From Phormidesmis priestleyi (GTDB lineage Bacteria; Cyanobacteriota; Cyanobacteriia; Phormidesmidales; Phormidesmidaceae): a stretch of 7,653 nt of DNA. Below, piece by piece: positions 1-6,954 of the stretch. The DNA lies in the NCBI GenBank assembly GCA_003242115.1, contig QBMP01000214.1, positions 1-7,653 on the forward strand, given 5' to 3'. A program made the position numbers and the translations under genes. Positions within the stretch are counted from its first letter, which is position 1; every line of letters begins with the position of its first letter. A model generated the notes under the pieces. That model was not told the origin of the DNA, did no database searches, and saw only the letters and a program-made list of their open reading frames with translations.

Positions 1-1965
1 ATTAAATTCGCACTGCTGCTCTCAGCCGTCGATCCGGGCTTGGGCGGGGTGGTAATTGCGGGCAGAAGAGGCACGGCCAAATCGGTGCTAGCACGGGCGC
101 TGTATCAGCTTTTGCCGCCGATTGAGGTGATTGAGGATTCGTGCAACTGCGATCCGACCAATCCGGCGGCTTGGGATGATGAAACGGCTAGCCGCTTTGC
201 CGCTGATACGCCGCTTGAGGATCTGCCGACAAAGGTGGTAAAAGCCCCGTTCATTCAAATTCCGCTGGGCGTGACGGAAGATCGGCTATTAGGCTCGGTC
301 GATGTGGCCAAATCTATTAGTACGGGAGAAAGTGTTTTTCAGCCCGGACTGCTGGCAGAGGCGCATCGGGGCGTGCTCTACATTGATGAAGTGAATCTGC
401 TGGATGATCAAATCAGCAACTTGTTGCTTTCGAGTCTGACCGAAGGGCGCAATCAAATTGAGCGAGAAGGCATTAGCTTTCAGCATCCTTGTCAGCCCCT
501 GCTGATTGCGACTTACAACCCTGAAGAAGGTAATTTGCGAGAGCATTTGCTGGATAGAATTGCGATCGCGCTTTCTGCCGACACCGCCCTTACCCTAGAA
601 GATCGCGTGGCCGCCGTCGAACAGGTCAACCGCTTTAGCAACAATCCCGCCGCCTTTCTCAGCGAATACCAAGACGACATCGACTCGCTCAAAACTCAGA
701 TCATCTTGGCTCGCGAATGGCTTCAAGATGTGGTGATTACCACCGAGCAGGTCAATTATTTAGTCACCGAAGCCATGCGGGGCGGGGTGATAGGCCATCG
801 AGCCGAGCTATTTGCAGTGCGCGTCGCCAAAGCTTGCGCCGCCTTAGATGGTCGCACGACGGTAAGCGCTGACGATTTACGGCAGGCCGTGGAGCTGGTG
901 ATTGTGCCCAGGTCTAGCGCTGTGCCGCCACCGCCGGAGGAAAATCAGCCCCCGCCGCCACCGCAAGATCAGCAGCAGGACGATTCTGACCAAGACCAAG
1001 ATGAGTCGGAAGATGACAGCGATGAACCGGAAGACGAAGAACAACAGCCTGAGCAGCCGCCTTCAATTCCAGAAGAATTTATCTTCGATGCCGAAGGGGT
1101 TGTGCTCGATCAGTCATTGCTTTCTTTTGCAGAAAGTAAGAGCAGACAAGGCTCATCGGGTAAAAATAGCGTTATCTTCTCAGATGAGCGAGGCCGCTAT
1201 ATTAAGCCCTTTATTCCGCCCGGACAGGCCCGCCGGATTGCGGTAGATGCGACCCTGCGCGCCGCTGCCCCATACCAAAAGGCTCGCCGGGAACGTCAGC
1301 CCCATCGTAAAGTGATCGTCGAGCAAGGTGATATTCGCGCTAAGCGACTGGCGCGTAAGGCCGGGTCGCTGATTATTTTTGTGGTAGATGCCTCTGGCTC
1401 AATGGCTTTGAACCGGATGCAAAATGCCAAAGGGGCGGTGCTGAGCCTGCTGACAGATGCCTATCAAAATCGCGATCAGGTGGCGCTGATTCCGTTTCGC
1501 GGTGAGCAGGCCGATGTGCTGTTGCCGCCCACGCGCTCGATTACAGCGGCTAAGCGACGGCTAGAAACAATGGCTTGTGGGGGCGGATCGCCCTTGGCAC
1601 ACGGGCTGATGCAGGCAGTGCGGGTCGGCAACAATGCTCAAAAATCTGGTGATGTCGGCAGTGTGGTGATTGTGGCGATTACCGATGGGCGCGGCAATGT
1701 GCCGTTGGCTAGATCCTTGGGCGATGAGCCGGATGAAACGGACGAAAAACCAGACATTAAAGCAGAGCTGCTGGAGATTGCGGGCAGCATTCGGGCAACG
1801 GGCTATCAGCTATTGATTATTGACACAGAGCGTAAGTTTGTTTCTACGGGCTTTGGTAAAGAGCTGGCGAAGGTAGCCGGAGGCCGGTACTACCAATTGC
1901 CCAAAGCGACGGATCAGGCGATCGCCTCAATGGCTCGTTCAGCGCTGAGCGATGCCAAGCGCTAA
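1..1965 (+). CDS. chlD: Magnesium-protoporphyrin IX chelatase subunit D (5' end outside the window)
   Basis: This is subunit D of Mg-chelatase, which with ChlI and ChlH inserts Mg2+ into protoporphyrin IX at the first committed step of chlorophyll synthesis; ChlD is the platform of the ChlI/ChlD AAA+ motor. The reading frame is open from base 1 ([16 protein letters not shown]), so the gene begins upstream and the TTG at 40 is not the start. Counting residues from base 1: a Walker A-type loop GRRGTAKS at 21-28, a Walker B-type segment LYIDE ending at E130, and ATYNPEE before a DRI segment complete the AAA+ half. Residues about 309-355 form a proline-rich then very acidic linker. A C-terminal von Willebrand A (integrin I) domain follows, with the metal site DASGS (D463), GGGSPLAHG (S530) and TDGRGN (D562). 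The 654 visible residues suggest only some 20-30 are missing, against about 670-680 in the family. The stop is TAA. Identification is firm. Confidence 0.96.
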   Translation: MKFALLLSAVDPGLGGVVIAGRRGTAKSVLARALYQLLPPIEVIEDSCNCDPTNPAAWDDETASRFAADTPLEDLPTKVVKAPFIQIPLGVTEDRLLGSVDVAKSISTGESVFQPGLLAEAHRGVLYIDEVNLLDDQISNLLLSSLTEGRNQIEREGISFQHPCQPLLIATYNPEEGNLREHLLDRIAIALSADTALTLEDRVAAVEQVNRFSNNPAAFLSEYQDDIDSLKTQIILAREWLQDVVITTEQVNYLVTEAMRGGVIGHRAELFAVRVAKACAALDGRTTVSADDLRQAVELVIVPRSSAVPPPPEENQPPPPPQDQQQDDSDQDQDESEDDSDEPEDEEQQPEQPPSIPEEFIFDAEGVVLDQSLLSFAESKSRQGSSGKNSVIFSDERGRYIKPFIPPGQARRIAVDATLRAAAPYQKARRERQPHRKVIVEQGDIRAKRLARKAGSLIIFVVDASGSMALNRMQNAKGAVLSLLTDAYQNRDQVALIPFRGEQADVLLPPTRSITAAKRRLETMACGGGSPLAHGLMQAVRVGNNAQKSGDVGSVVIVAITDGRGNVPLARSLGDEPDETDEKPDIKAELLEIAGSIRATGYQLLIIDTERKFVSTGFGKELAKVAGGRYYQLPKATDQAIASMARSALSDAKR

Positions 1966-1968
1966 TGT

Positions 1969-2005
1969 CCCCGATCTGACAGCCCCGATCTGACAGCCCC
2001 GATCT
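1969..2005. repeat. 14-bp tandem repeat, 2.6 copies, just after chlD
   Basis: The unit CCCCGATCTGACAG occurs at 1969-1982 and 1983-1996 without a mismatch, and its first nine bases recur at 1997-2005. The array begins three bases after the chlD stop codon. There is no T-run and no strong hairpin, so it does not look like an intrinsic terminator. It may simply be a slippage array; a role in transcript stability or regulation is speculation. Confidence 0.85.
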
Positions 2006-2018
2006 AGCGACTAGACGC

Positions 2019-2038
2019 GCTTAAATGAGTGCTTAAAT
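2019..2038 (+). promoter_or_regulatory. Direct repeat GCTTAAAT x2 upstream of murJ; possible -10 or binding site
   Basis: GCTTAAAT occurs at 2019-2026 and 2031-2038, a spacing of 12 bases, and the second copy ends 29 bases before the murJ start. The TTAAAT at 2033-2038 matches four of six bases of a bacterial -10 box, but I see no good -35 box about 17 bases upstream. It could be a weak promoter, a regulator site or chance. No terminator separates chlD from murJ, so murJ might also be reached by read-through. Confidence 0.2.
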
Positions 2039-2067
2039 AGGGATTGGTTTATTGAGAGAAAAGCATT

Positions 2068-3666
2068 TTGGGTAAGCGATCGCTCGCCGGGATTGCAGGG
2101 ATTGTGGCCATTGCTACCCTGCTGAGTAAAGTATTTGGGCTGCTGAGAGAAACAGCGATCGCTGCCGCCTTTGGCACTGGCCCGGTGACCGATGCTTACG
2201 GAATTGCCTACGTTATTCCTGGCTTTTTGCTCGTGCTGCTGGGCGGCATTAATGGCCCATTTCACAGCGCGATTGTCAGCGCCGTTTCTAAACGCAAAAA
2301 AGCAGACATTGCCCCCATTGTTGAAACTGTGACGACCGTTGTTGGCATTGGCCTGATTGGGGTCAGCATCGGCATGTTTGTGTTCGCTGAGCCGATTATT
2401 GACTTGCTTGGACGCGGCTTTTTAGAAACAGATGTTGGCGCAGTGAGTCGGCAAATTGCAATTACGCAACTGCGGATTATGGCCCCAATTACGGTGTTTG
2501 CCTGCTTCATTGGCATCGGCTTTGGCACCCTCAACGCCGACGATCAGTACTGGCTCCCTTCCATTAGTCCGCTGCTTTCTAGTACTGCTGTCATTGCTAG
2601 CCTGGGCGTTTTTTGGGCGCTCACCGATGGCGATATCAGCAATGCCAACAATGTCATGCTGGGCGGCATCGTGCTGGCGGTGGGGTCTTTGGTGGGGGCA
2701 ATTTTGCAGTGGCTGATACAGGTGCCTGCCCTGTGGAAATCTGGCTTAGGTCGTTTGCGGCTGCGCTTTAATGTACAAGATCCGGGCGTTCGCGATGTGC
2801 TGAAAGTGTTAGGGCCTGCCACGCTGTCATCCGGCACCTTGCAGATCAATGTCTACACCGATTTATTTTTTGCGGCCTTTGTCCCCGGCACCTTAGCCGC
2901 ATTGGGCTTTGCTAATTTGCTCGTACAGACGCCTTTAGGCATTGTCTCGAATATTATTTTGGTGCCATTTTTCCCTATTTTCTCTCGGCTCACCGACCCC
3001 GCGCAGTGGCCCGAACTCAAGCAGCGCATTCGTCAGTCTTTGGTACTCGTAGCGCTGACGATGCTACCGATAAGCGCTGTAATCATCACCTTGGCAGAGC
3101 CGATTGTCACCGTCGTTTACAAGCGCGGCAATTTTGATGAAGAGGCCGTGCAGCTAGTCACGCTGATTTTGATTGCTTACGCAGTGGGCATGTTTGTGTA
3201 TCTAGCGCGCGATGTGATGGTGAGAGTGTTCTATGCGCTGGGCGATGGCCAAACGCCCTTTAGGATCAGCCTAGTCAATATCGCCGTCAACGCCGTTTTA
3301 GACTTTGTGTTGTTTAACCTGATGGGGCCTGCGGGCCTAGTGGTCGCCACAATTGGGGTAAACATTGTTTCACTGGTAGCAATGACAGTGCTGCTAAACC
3401 GTAAAATTGGTGGTCTGCCGATGGCTGATTGGGCGAGGACAATGGCGACTTTAACAGCAGCGGCGGCAGTCAGCGGCGTTTCCTGCTGGCTCACCTTAGG
3501 CGGGCTCACGAGCCTGATCGGCGCTGAAGGATTTTTGGCAAATTTGATTTTGATGACAATATCCGGTGCAATTAGCTTAGCGACCTTTGCCCTGTTGACA
3601 GTGGTATTAGGCATTCCAGAAGCCGCAATGCTAGCAGCGCGCATTCGCCAAAAGTTCGGACGTTAG
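2068..3666 (+). CDS. murJ: Lipid II flippase MurJ (MviN family)
   Basis: This is an integral inner-membrane protein of the MOP superfamily that moves lipid-linked peptidoglycan precursor (lipid II) across the cytoplasmic membrane. The 532 residues are mostly hydrophobic segments, consistent with the usual roughly 14 membrane helices. The N-terminal signature is clear: SKVFGLLRETAIAAAFG, then TDAYGIAYVIPGF and GGINGPFHSA. R27 and D42 align with E. coli MurJ R24 and D39. The start is TTG at 2068: an in-frame stop lies at 2053-2055, a purine-rich GAGAGAA (2054-2060) sits seven bases upstream, and the resulting N-terminus fits the family. The gene lies 102 bases after chlD on the same strand. Several arginines important in E. 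coli MurJ appear replaced, as is plausible for a distant cyanobacterial member. A different MOP exporter is possible but less likely given the match along the full length. Confidence 0.93.
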   Translation: MGKRSLAGIAGIVAIATLLSKVFGLLRETAIAAAFGTGPVTDAYGIAYVIPGFLLVLLGGINGPFHSAIVSAVSKRKKADIAPIVETVTTVVGIGLIGVSIGMFVFAEPIIDLLGRGFLETDVGAVSRQIAITQLRIMAPITVFACFIGIGFGTLNADDQYWLPSISPLLSSTAVIASLGVFWALTDGDISNANNVMLGGIVLAVGSLVGAILQWLIQVPALWKSGLGRLRLRFNVQDPGVRDVLKVLGPATLSSGTLQINVYTDLFFAAFVPGTLAALGFANLLVQTPLGIVSNIILVPFFPIFSRLTDPAQWPELKQRIRQSLVLVALTMLPISAVIITLAEPIVTVVYKRGNFDEEAVQLVTLILIAYAVGMFVYLARDVMVRVFYALGDGQTPFRISLVNIAVNAVLDFVLFNLMGPAGLVVATIGVNIVSLVAMTVLLNRKIGGLPMADWARTMATLTAAAAVSGVSCWLTLGGLTSLIGAEGFLANLILMTISGAISLATFALLTVVLGIPEAAMLAARIRQKFGR

Positions 3667-3807
3667 GGTAAACGCAGGCAAGTCGTCACTACTCAGGCTG
3701 AAGTGTTGGAATAAGCGGGCAAATGCAGCAAGGCTGTTTCCTGTGAAGCTTGATTAAGCATTGAGAAGCAAACTGGCCTGTTTACTCCGCCAAACGGTAG
3801 ACGAGAA

Positions 3808-3836
3808 TTTGCGGAAAAACAGTTACGCTGTATACC
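3808..3836 (+). promoter_or_regulatory. Weak promoter candidate for the lipoprotein gene
   Basis: Within the 193-base gap after murJ, TATACC (3831-3836) resembles a -10 box and TTTGCG (3808-3813), 17 bases upstream, is a poor -35 box matching three of six bases. Transcription would begin near 3843, just ahead of the purine-rich ribosome site AAAAGAGA (3843-3850), leaving a very short leader. The rest of the gap (3667-3807) shows no gene, no RNA and no clear terminator for murJ. Confidence 0.25.
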
Positions 3837-3859
3837 AATTGTAAAAGAGACTATAAAAA

Positions 3860-4666
3860 ATGAAAAATTTACTTCAAAAGACATTCCAGCATCGTGCCAC
3901 CATAACGGGCTTGCTGTTAGCGACTTCTTTAACTGTCTTGTCTGCCTGCACGGCTCCGAAGGAGACGACGACGCCACAAGATGCAAAAGAGAATGTGACC
4001 ACCGAAGAACTTTCTGAGGGTGCCGACGGTTTGGTTGGTCAGGAAGTGACAATTCGATCTGAAGTCGAAAAGAAAGTAGGCGATGCTTCCTTTTTACTAG
4101 AAGACAAGCAGCTATTTGGCGGCGAAGATATTCTAGTGATTAACGCATCTGGACAACCCTTTGTTCTGACAGAAGGCGATGATACGCCCGTGCAGGTAAC
4201 AGGTACTGTCCAAAAGATGGTATCTGCTGATCTCGATAGGGAATATGGGCTCAAACTTGACCCTACCTTATACGCCGACTATGAAGATCGTCCTGTTGTG
4301 GTAGCGAAGTCAATTGCACTCTCTCCCGATCCAGGCGATATTACGAGCGCTCCCGAAAAGTACTATAACCAAAGAATTGCGGTACAAGGAGACGTGGGTA
4401 GCAAGCTTTCATCTAATACGTTCACACTGAAAGAACATCAGTTATTTAACAATGAGAATTTGTTAGTAGTTACGCAGGGAGCGACGCCCGAAACCCAAGA
4501 GAATGAAAAGGTGGTCGTTACAGGTGTGCTGCGTCCTTACGTGAAAGCAGATTTTGATAGAGACTACGATCTAAAATGGGATCTCTCAGTAGAGAAGCAG
4601 ATAGAAGCAGAGTATACCGAGAAACCTGTGTTTGTAGCGGATGGCGTGTATCCTTCTGCCATGTAG
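3860..4666 (+). CDS. Predicted lipoprotein with two tandem homologous domains, function unknown
   Basis: I do not recognise a named family. The 268-residue product has a lipoprotein signal peptide: a basic N-terminus (MKNLLQKTFQHR), a hydrophobic core, and the lipobox LSAC with C30 as the predicted lipidated residue. A short Thr-rich spacer follows. The mature part is an internal duplication: residues about 50-155 and 160-265 align along their length, for example EDKQLFGGEDILVI with KEHQLFNNENLLVV, and ADLDREYGLKLD with ADFDRDYDLKWD, followed by RPVVVAKSI and KPVFVADGV. The alternating short hydrophobic runs suggest beta strands, perhaps small barrels of the OB type; that fold is a guess. The ATG at 3860 has AAAAGAGA nine bases upstream. 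The gene looks more AT-rich than chlD and murJ. It is probably transcribed alone and ends at the hairpin at 4728-4764. The coding call is firm and the function is open. Confidence 0.88.
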   Translation: MKNLLQKTFQHRATITGLLLATSLTVLSACTAPKETTTPQDAKENVTTEELSEGADGLVGQEVTIRSEVEKKVGDASFLLEDKQLFGGEDILVINASGQPFVLTEGDDTPVQVTGTVQKMVSADLDREYGLKLDPTLYADYEDRPVVVAKSIALSPDPGDITSAPEKYYNQRIAVQGDVGSKLSSNTFTLKEHQLFNNENLLVVTQGATPETQENEKVVVTGVLRPYVKADFDRDYDLKWDLSVEKQIEAEYTEKPVFVADGVYPSAM

Positions 4667-4713
4667 AAGCTTCGCCTAATGCAGCAAATTCCTTTAGAAG
4701 GTTTTTGCTTCTA
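4664..4713. repeat. Inverted repeat TAGAAGC / GCTTCTA around the lipoprotein stop
   Basis: TAGAAGC (4664-4670, which includes the lipoprotein stop codon) is the exact reverse complement of GCTTCTA (4707-4713). Inside the loop, CCTT-tag-AAGG (4691-4701) forms a tiny hairpin followed by five T residues. This could be a weak first terminator or an RNA 3'-end structure ahead of the stronger hairpin, but the stems are short. Confidence 0.35.
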
Positions 4714-4860
4714 TAGTTTCAAGTTATAAAGCACCCGGTGAGCAGTTCTCACGGGTGCTTTTTTAAAGTACGGACGGCGTATATCTTTTGCTTTCTTCGC
4801 ATCGGCCAGAAAGGCGCTGAGTTCGGCAGACAGGGAACCTTTGCGAACCGAATTGAACAT
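4711..4860 (-). CDS. Possible 49-codon small ORF coupled to the kinase gene
   Basis: On the minus strand an ATG lies one base after the kinase stop codon (TAG-G-ATG), a spacing seen where translation of one gene feeds the next. The frame runs 49 codons, begins MFNSVRKGSLSAELSAF, is rich in Lys, Arg and Ala, and ends in VLYNLKL. It would be soluble and basic. Against it: there is no clear ribosome-binding site of its own, I recognise no family, and the frame passes through the terminator hairpin of the converging lipoprotein gene (4728-4764). It could equally be open by chance or be a decayed fragment. Confidence 0.2.
   Translation of the reverse strand: MFNSVRKGSLSAELSAFLADAKKAKDIRRPYFKKAPVRTAHRVLYNLKL
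4728..4764 (+). terminator. Intrinsic terminator after the lipoprotein gene
   Basis: The left arm AAAGCACCCGGTGAG (4728-4742) pairs with CTCACGGGTGCTTT (4748-4761) with a single bulged G and a CAGTT loop, giving about 14 base pairs. A run of six T residues (4759-4764) follows on the plus strand. It lies 61 bases after the lipoprotein stop. On the minus strand the tail is only TTTATAAC, so it would stop kinase transcription less well, though it may act in both directions. Confidence 0.88.
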
Positions 4861-4861
4861 C

Positions 4862-6811
4862 CTATGGAACATCTTGTGCAGTGTCTGTCGCATCAATGGG
4901 TAAGCAGATGCAAAATTCGGTGCCTTTGTTAGGTTTAGAGGTGACTTTTAGCGCGCCGCTGTGGGCTTCGGTGATGATTTGATGGGCTATGGCTAAGCCT
5001 AGCCCCGTACCTTTGCCAACCCCTTTGGTGGTAAACAGGTGATCGAATATTCTAGCTTTGATAGCTGCATCCATCCCTTTGCCATTATCGCGTATGCGAA
5101 TTTCGACTCTGTTTTGTTCTGCAAAAGCTGTTGTAGTGATGGTGATTGTCTGCGCCTGATCTTCTAGCTCCTCAAAAGACTTTTGCTGAGCAGCTTCGTC
5201 AAAAACATCAATAGCATTGGCTAAAAGGTTCATAAAAACCTGATTGAGCTGACCTGGAAAACATCTGATAGCAGGCAGATCGCCGTGGTTTTGAATGACA
5301 TTAATAGCGGGTCTAGCTTCGCTAGCTTTAAGCCGATATTTTAAGATTAGCAACGTGCTCTCTATGCCTTCGGTCAAGTCGGCCATTACTTTGTATTCGG
5401 TATCGGCGCGTGAGAACGTGCGCAGGCTGTTGCTAATCGCAGTAATTCGATCAGTTGCTGCCTGCATGGCATTCATCAGCGCCGGAAAATCTTCTTGCAG
5501 AAAATCTAAATCGATCTCTTTAGCATGAGCATGGATTGAATCGACTTCGCAGATGCTACGCTTCTCACTGTGCTGCGAATAGTGCTGCTGATACAAGGCT
5601 AGATGCGTCAGCAAATCTTTTGCATAGGCTTGAGCATTTTCAATACTGCCATTGAGAAAGCCAATAGGGTTGTTGATTTCGTGCGCGACACCAGCCACTA
5701 AGTTACCTAAAGAGGCCATTTTTTCGTGCTTTACCATCTGTAGCTGGGCATGTTTTAGGTCAGCTAAGGTTTGTTCGAGTTCTTCAGATTTCTTTAAAAT
5801 GATTTCTTCGGCTCGTTTGCGATCGCTAATATCTTCAAAGCTGCCCAACACGCCGTAAACGTGACCTTGTTCGTCGCAAAGCGGTACTTTGCTGGTTTCT
5901 AGCCAGAGCGTAGTGCCATCTGGCTGCCGCAGCGGCTCAAGGATGTGAAGCTCAGCCTGATTAGTCTCCATTACCTTGCGGTCGTAGGCTCGAAACGAGG
6001 CCGCTTCCGCTGGGCTCCAGGACAGGTCGTAGTCTGTTTTTCCACAGATTTCTTCAGGGGTAGATACGCCTGCCATCGCCGCAAACTTGGGGCTGCACCC
6101 CAAGTAAACAAATTCTCGGTTTTTCCAAAAAATCACCTGCGGAATGGTATCAATGATTTTTTTAAGCAGTTGCTGTGAGTGTTTGGCTTTCTTTAAGGCT
6201 CGCTGCGATCGCTTATACAGCCGATCATTTTCGATAGAAATAGCGGCTTGACTGCACAAAAAACTCAGAATAGAAACGTGATCGCTGGTAAATATACCGG
6301 CTGACGACTGATGTTGGACGTACAGCACGCACACCAAATTTCCCTGACTTAGAACCGGCAGACACAGCAGGCTTTGGATAGAATGCTCACTTAGATAGCG
6401 GTCAGCAATCGGGAGCGTTTCATGCAAAGGATCTAGCATAATCGTGTGATGAGTCTCAATGACGTGCTGAATCAGCGCGCTAGGGATGCGCGGATAGTCA
6501 GCTAATGGAGCTGTAACAATCTCTACCGCTTGATCTGTGGCGATCGCCTGTAGCTGCCAATTTCCCTGATCATCTGGAAAAAATAGGGCACAGCGATCGC
6601 CCTCAGAAATTTGCAGCACAATTTGAGTCAAAAGACGTAGCCGACCATCGGCTGGAATAGGCCCTGAGAGGCTTTGAGCGGCCTGTAGCACCGCCGAAAA
6701 ATCTAGGGCGGTGCTGATTGCAAAATCTAGCGTGGTATTAGCGGCTATGCTCAAAGATCGGCTCACAGTTGGATTCATAGCAGGCAGGGTAGAGGGCGCT
6801 AGCTCAGTCAT
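4862..6811 (-). CDS. Soluble GAF-PAS sensor histidine kinase (orphan)
   Basis: This 649-residue sensor kinase should autophosphorylate a histidine and pass the phosphate to a response regulator not encoded here. Domains in order: a short N-terminal tail; a GAF domain at about 35-198 ending in SQAAISIENDRLY; a PAS domain with its PAC tail at about 215-332, ending VLGSFEDISDRKRAEE; a coiled-coil linker at about 333-362; a dimerisation and phosphoacceptor domain with GVAHEINNP, where H377 is the likely phosphorylated residue; and a HATPase domain with the N box (N528, N532), G1 box DNGKGMD (D575) and G2 box GKGTGLGLA (from G599). All catalytic motifs are intact. There is no membrane segment or signal peptide, so it should sense a cytoplasmic cue. 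The GAF domain shows no evident bilin-binding motif, so I do not call it a photoreceptor. The ATG at 6811 has only a weak AGAAG upstream; M12 is an alternative start. The closest-looking relatives are the C-terminal parts of cyanobacterial multi-sensor kinases. Confidence 0.93.
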   Translation of the reverse strand: MTELAPSTLPAMNPTVSRSLSIAANTTLDFAISTALDFSAVLQAAQSLSGPIPADGRLRLLTQIVLQISEGDRCALFFPDDQGNWQLQAIATDQAVEIVTAPLADYPRIPSALIQHVIETHHTIMLDPLHETLPIADRYLSEHSIQSLLCLPVLSQGNLVCVLYVQHQSSAGIFTSDHVSILSFLCSQAAISIENDRLYKRSQRALKKAKHSQQLLKKIIDTIPQVIFWKNREFVYLGCSPKFAAMAGVSTPEEICGKTDYDLSWSPAEAASFRAYDRKVMETNQAELHILEPLRQPDGTTLWLETSKVPLCDEQGHVYGVLGSFEDISDRKRAEEIILKKSEELEQTLADLKHAQLQMVKHEKMASLGNLVAGVAHEINNPIGFLNGSIENAQAYAKDLLTHLALYQQHYSQHSEKRSICEVDSIHAHAKEIDLDFLQEDFPALMNAMQAATDRITAISNSLRTFSRADTEYKVMADLTEGIESTLLILKYRLKASEARPAINVIQNHGDLPAIRCFPGQLNQVFMNLLANAIDVFDEAAQQKSFEELEDQAQTITITTTAFAEQNRVEIRIRDNGKGMDAAIKARIFDHLFTTKGVGKGTGLGLAIAHQIITEAHSGALKVTSKPNKGTEFCICLPIDATDTAQDVP

Positions 6812-6851
6812 GGCTTCTGCGGTGAGAACAGCTTTAGAATTCCCGATGCTG

Positions 6852-6911
6852 GCCTAAATTGGCTAGGCACTGGGCTGTAGGGCGAAGATATCGCTATAAT
6901 TCCCGCCTAGC
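6852..6911. promoter_or_regulatory. Inverted GCTAGGC/GCCTAGC repeats flanking a TATAAT box, possible operator
   Basis: Between the divergent kinase and radical-SAM genes, GCTAGGC (6862-6868) and its exact reverse complement GCCTAGC (6905-6911) stand 43 bases apart, with a further half-site GCCTA at 6852-6856. Between them lies a perfect -10 hexamer TATAAT (6895-6900, plus strand), though without a good -35 box. The octamer AATTCCCG also occurs twice, at 6838-6845 and 6898-6905, exactly 60 bases apart. The arrangement would suit a regulator acting on one or both divergent genes, but no such protein is visible here. Confidence 0.3.
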
Positions 6912-6924
6912 TTGGGTATTTCTA

Positions 6925-6954
6925 TTGACCTTTCTCTGACAACGCTCTGATAAA
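6925..6954 (+). promoter_or_regulatory. Candidate sigma-70 promoter for the radical-SAM gene
   Basis: TTGACC (6925-6930) matches five of six -35 bases. After an 18-base spacer, GATAAA (6949-6954) matches four of six -10 bases. Transcription would begin near 6961 and give a leader of about 127 bases before the ATG at 7088. I see no riboswitch fold that I recognise in the leader. Confidence 0.35.

Larger units (their letters stand above)
562..6600. repeat. HIP1 octamer GCGATCGC, eight scattered copies
   Basis: Copies begin at 562, 1918, 2076, 2155, 5819, 6205, 6540 and 6593. All lie inside coding regions: two in chlD, two at the start of murJ and four in the kinase gene. The lipoprotein gene and the visible radical-SAM part have none. 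HIP1 is a dispersed palindrome very common in many cyanobacterial chromosomes, so it supports the host assignment and is not a local element. Confidence 0.9.

Noticed and set aside
40..42. TTG at 40 as the start of chlD
   Set aside because: The frame is open to base 1 and the upstream residues ([13 protein letters not shown]) match the conserved ChlD N-terminal region, so the gene begins outside the window.
902..1246. A 114-codon plus-strand frame inside chlD
   Set aside because: It is a second frame over the proline-rich and acidic linker; its Arg/Lys/Ser-rich composition is the by-product of that low-complexity DNA.
2262..3644. Several long antisense frames within murJ
   Set aside because: They lie opposite a clear gene, have no recognisable family or ribosome site, and mirror the codon pattern of the membrane protein.
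3693..4052. A 119-codon minus-strand frame across the murJ-lipoprotein gap
   Set aside because: It overlaps the signal peptide and start of the better supported lipoprotein gene and has no family features or start signals.
4738..4932. A 64-codon plus-strand frame over the terminator and kinase end
   Set aside because: It starts inside the terminator hairpin, is antisense to the kinase and looks random in composition.
5295..6178. Plus-strand frames opposite the kinase gene
   Set aside because: They are shadows of a kinase with all motifs intact.
6212..6709. The kinase GAF domain as a bilin-binding photoreceptor
   Set aside because: I see no Cys-His type bilin attachment motif; the cysteine in SLLCLPVLSQG is in a position common to ordinary GAF domains.
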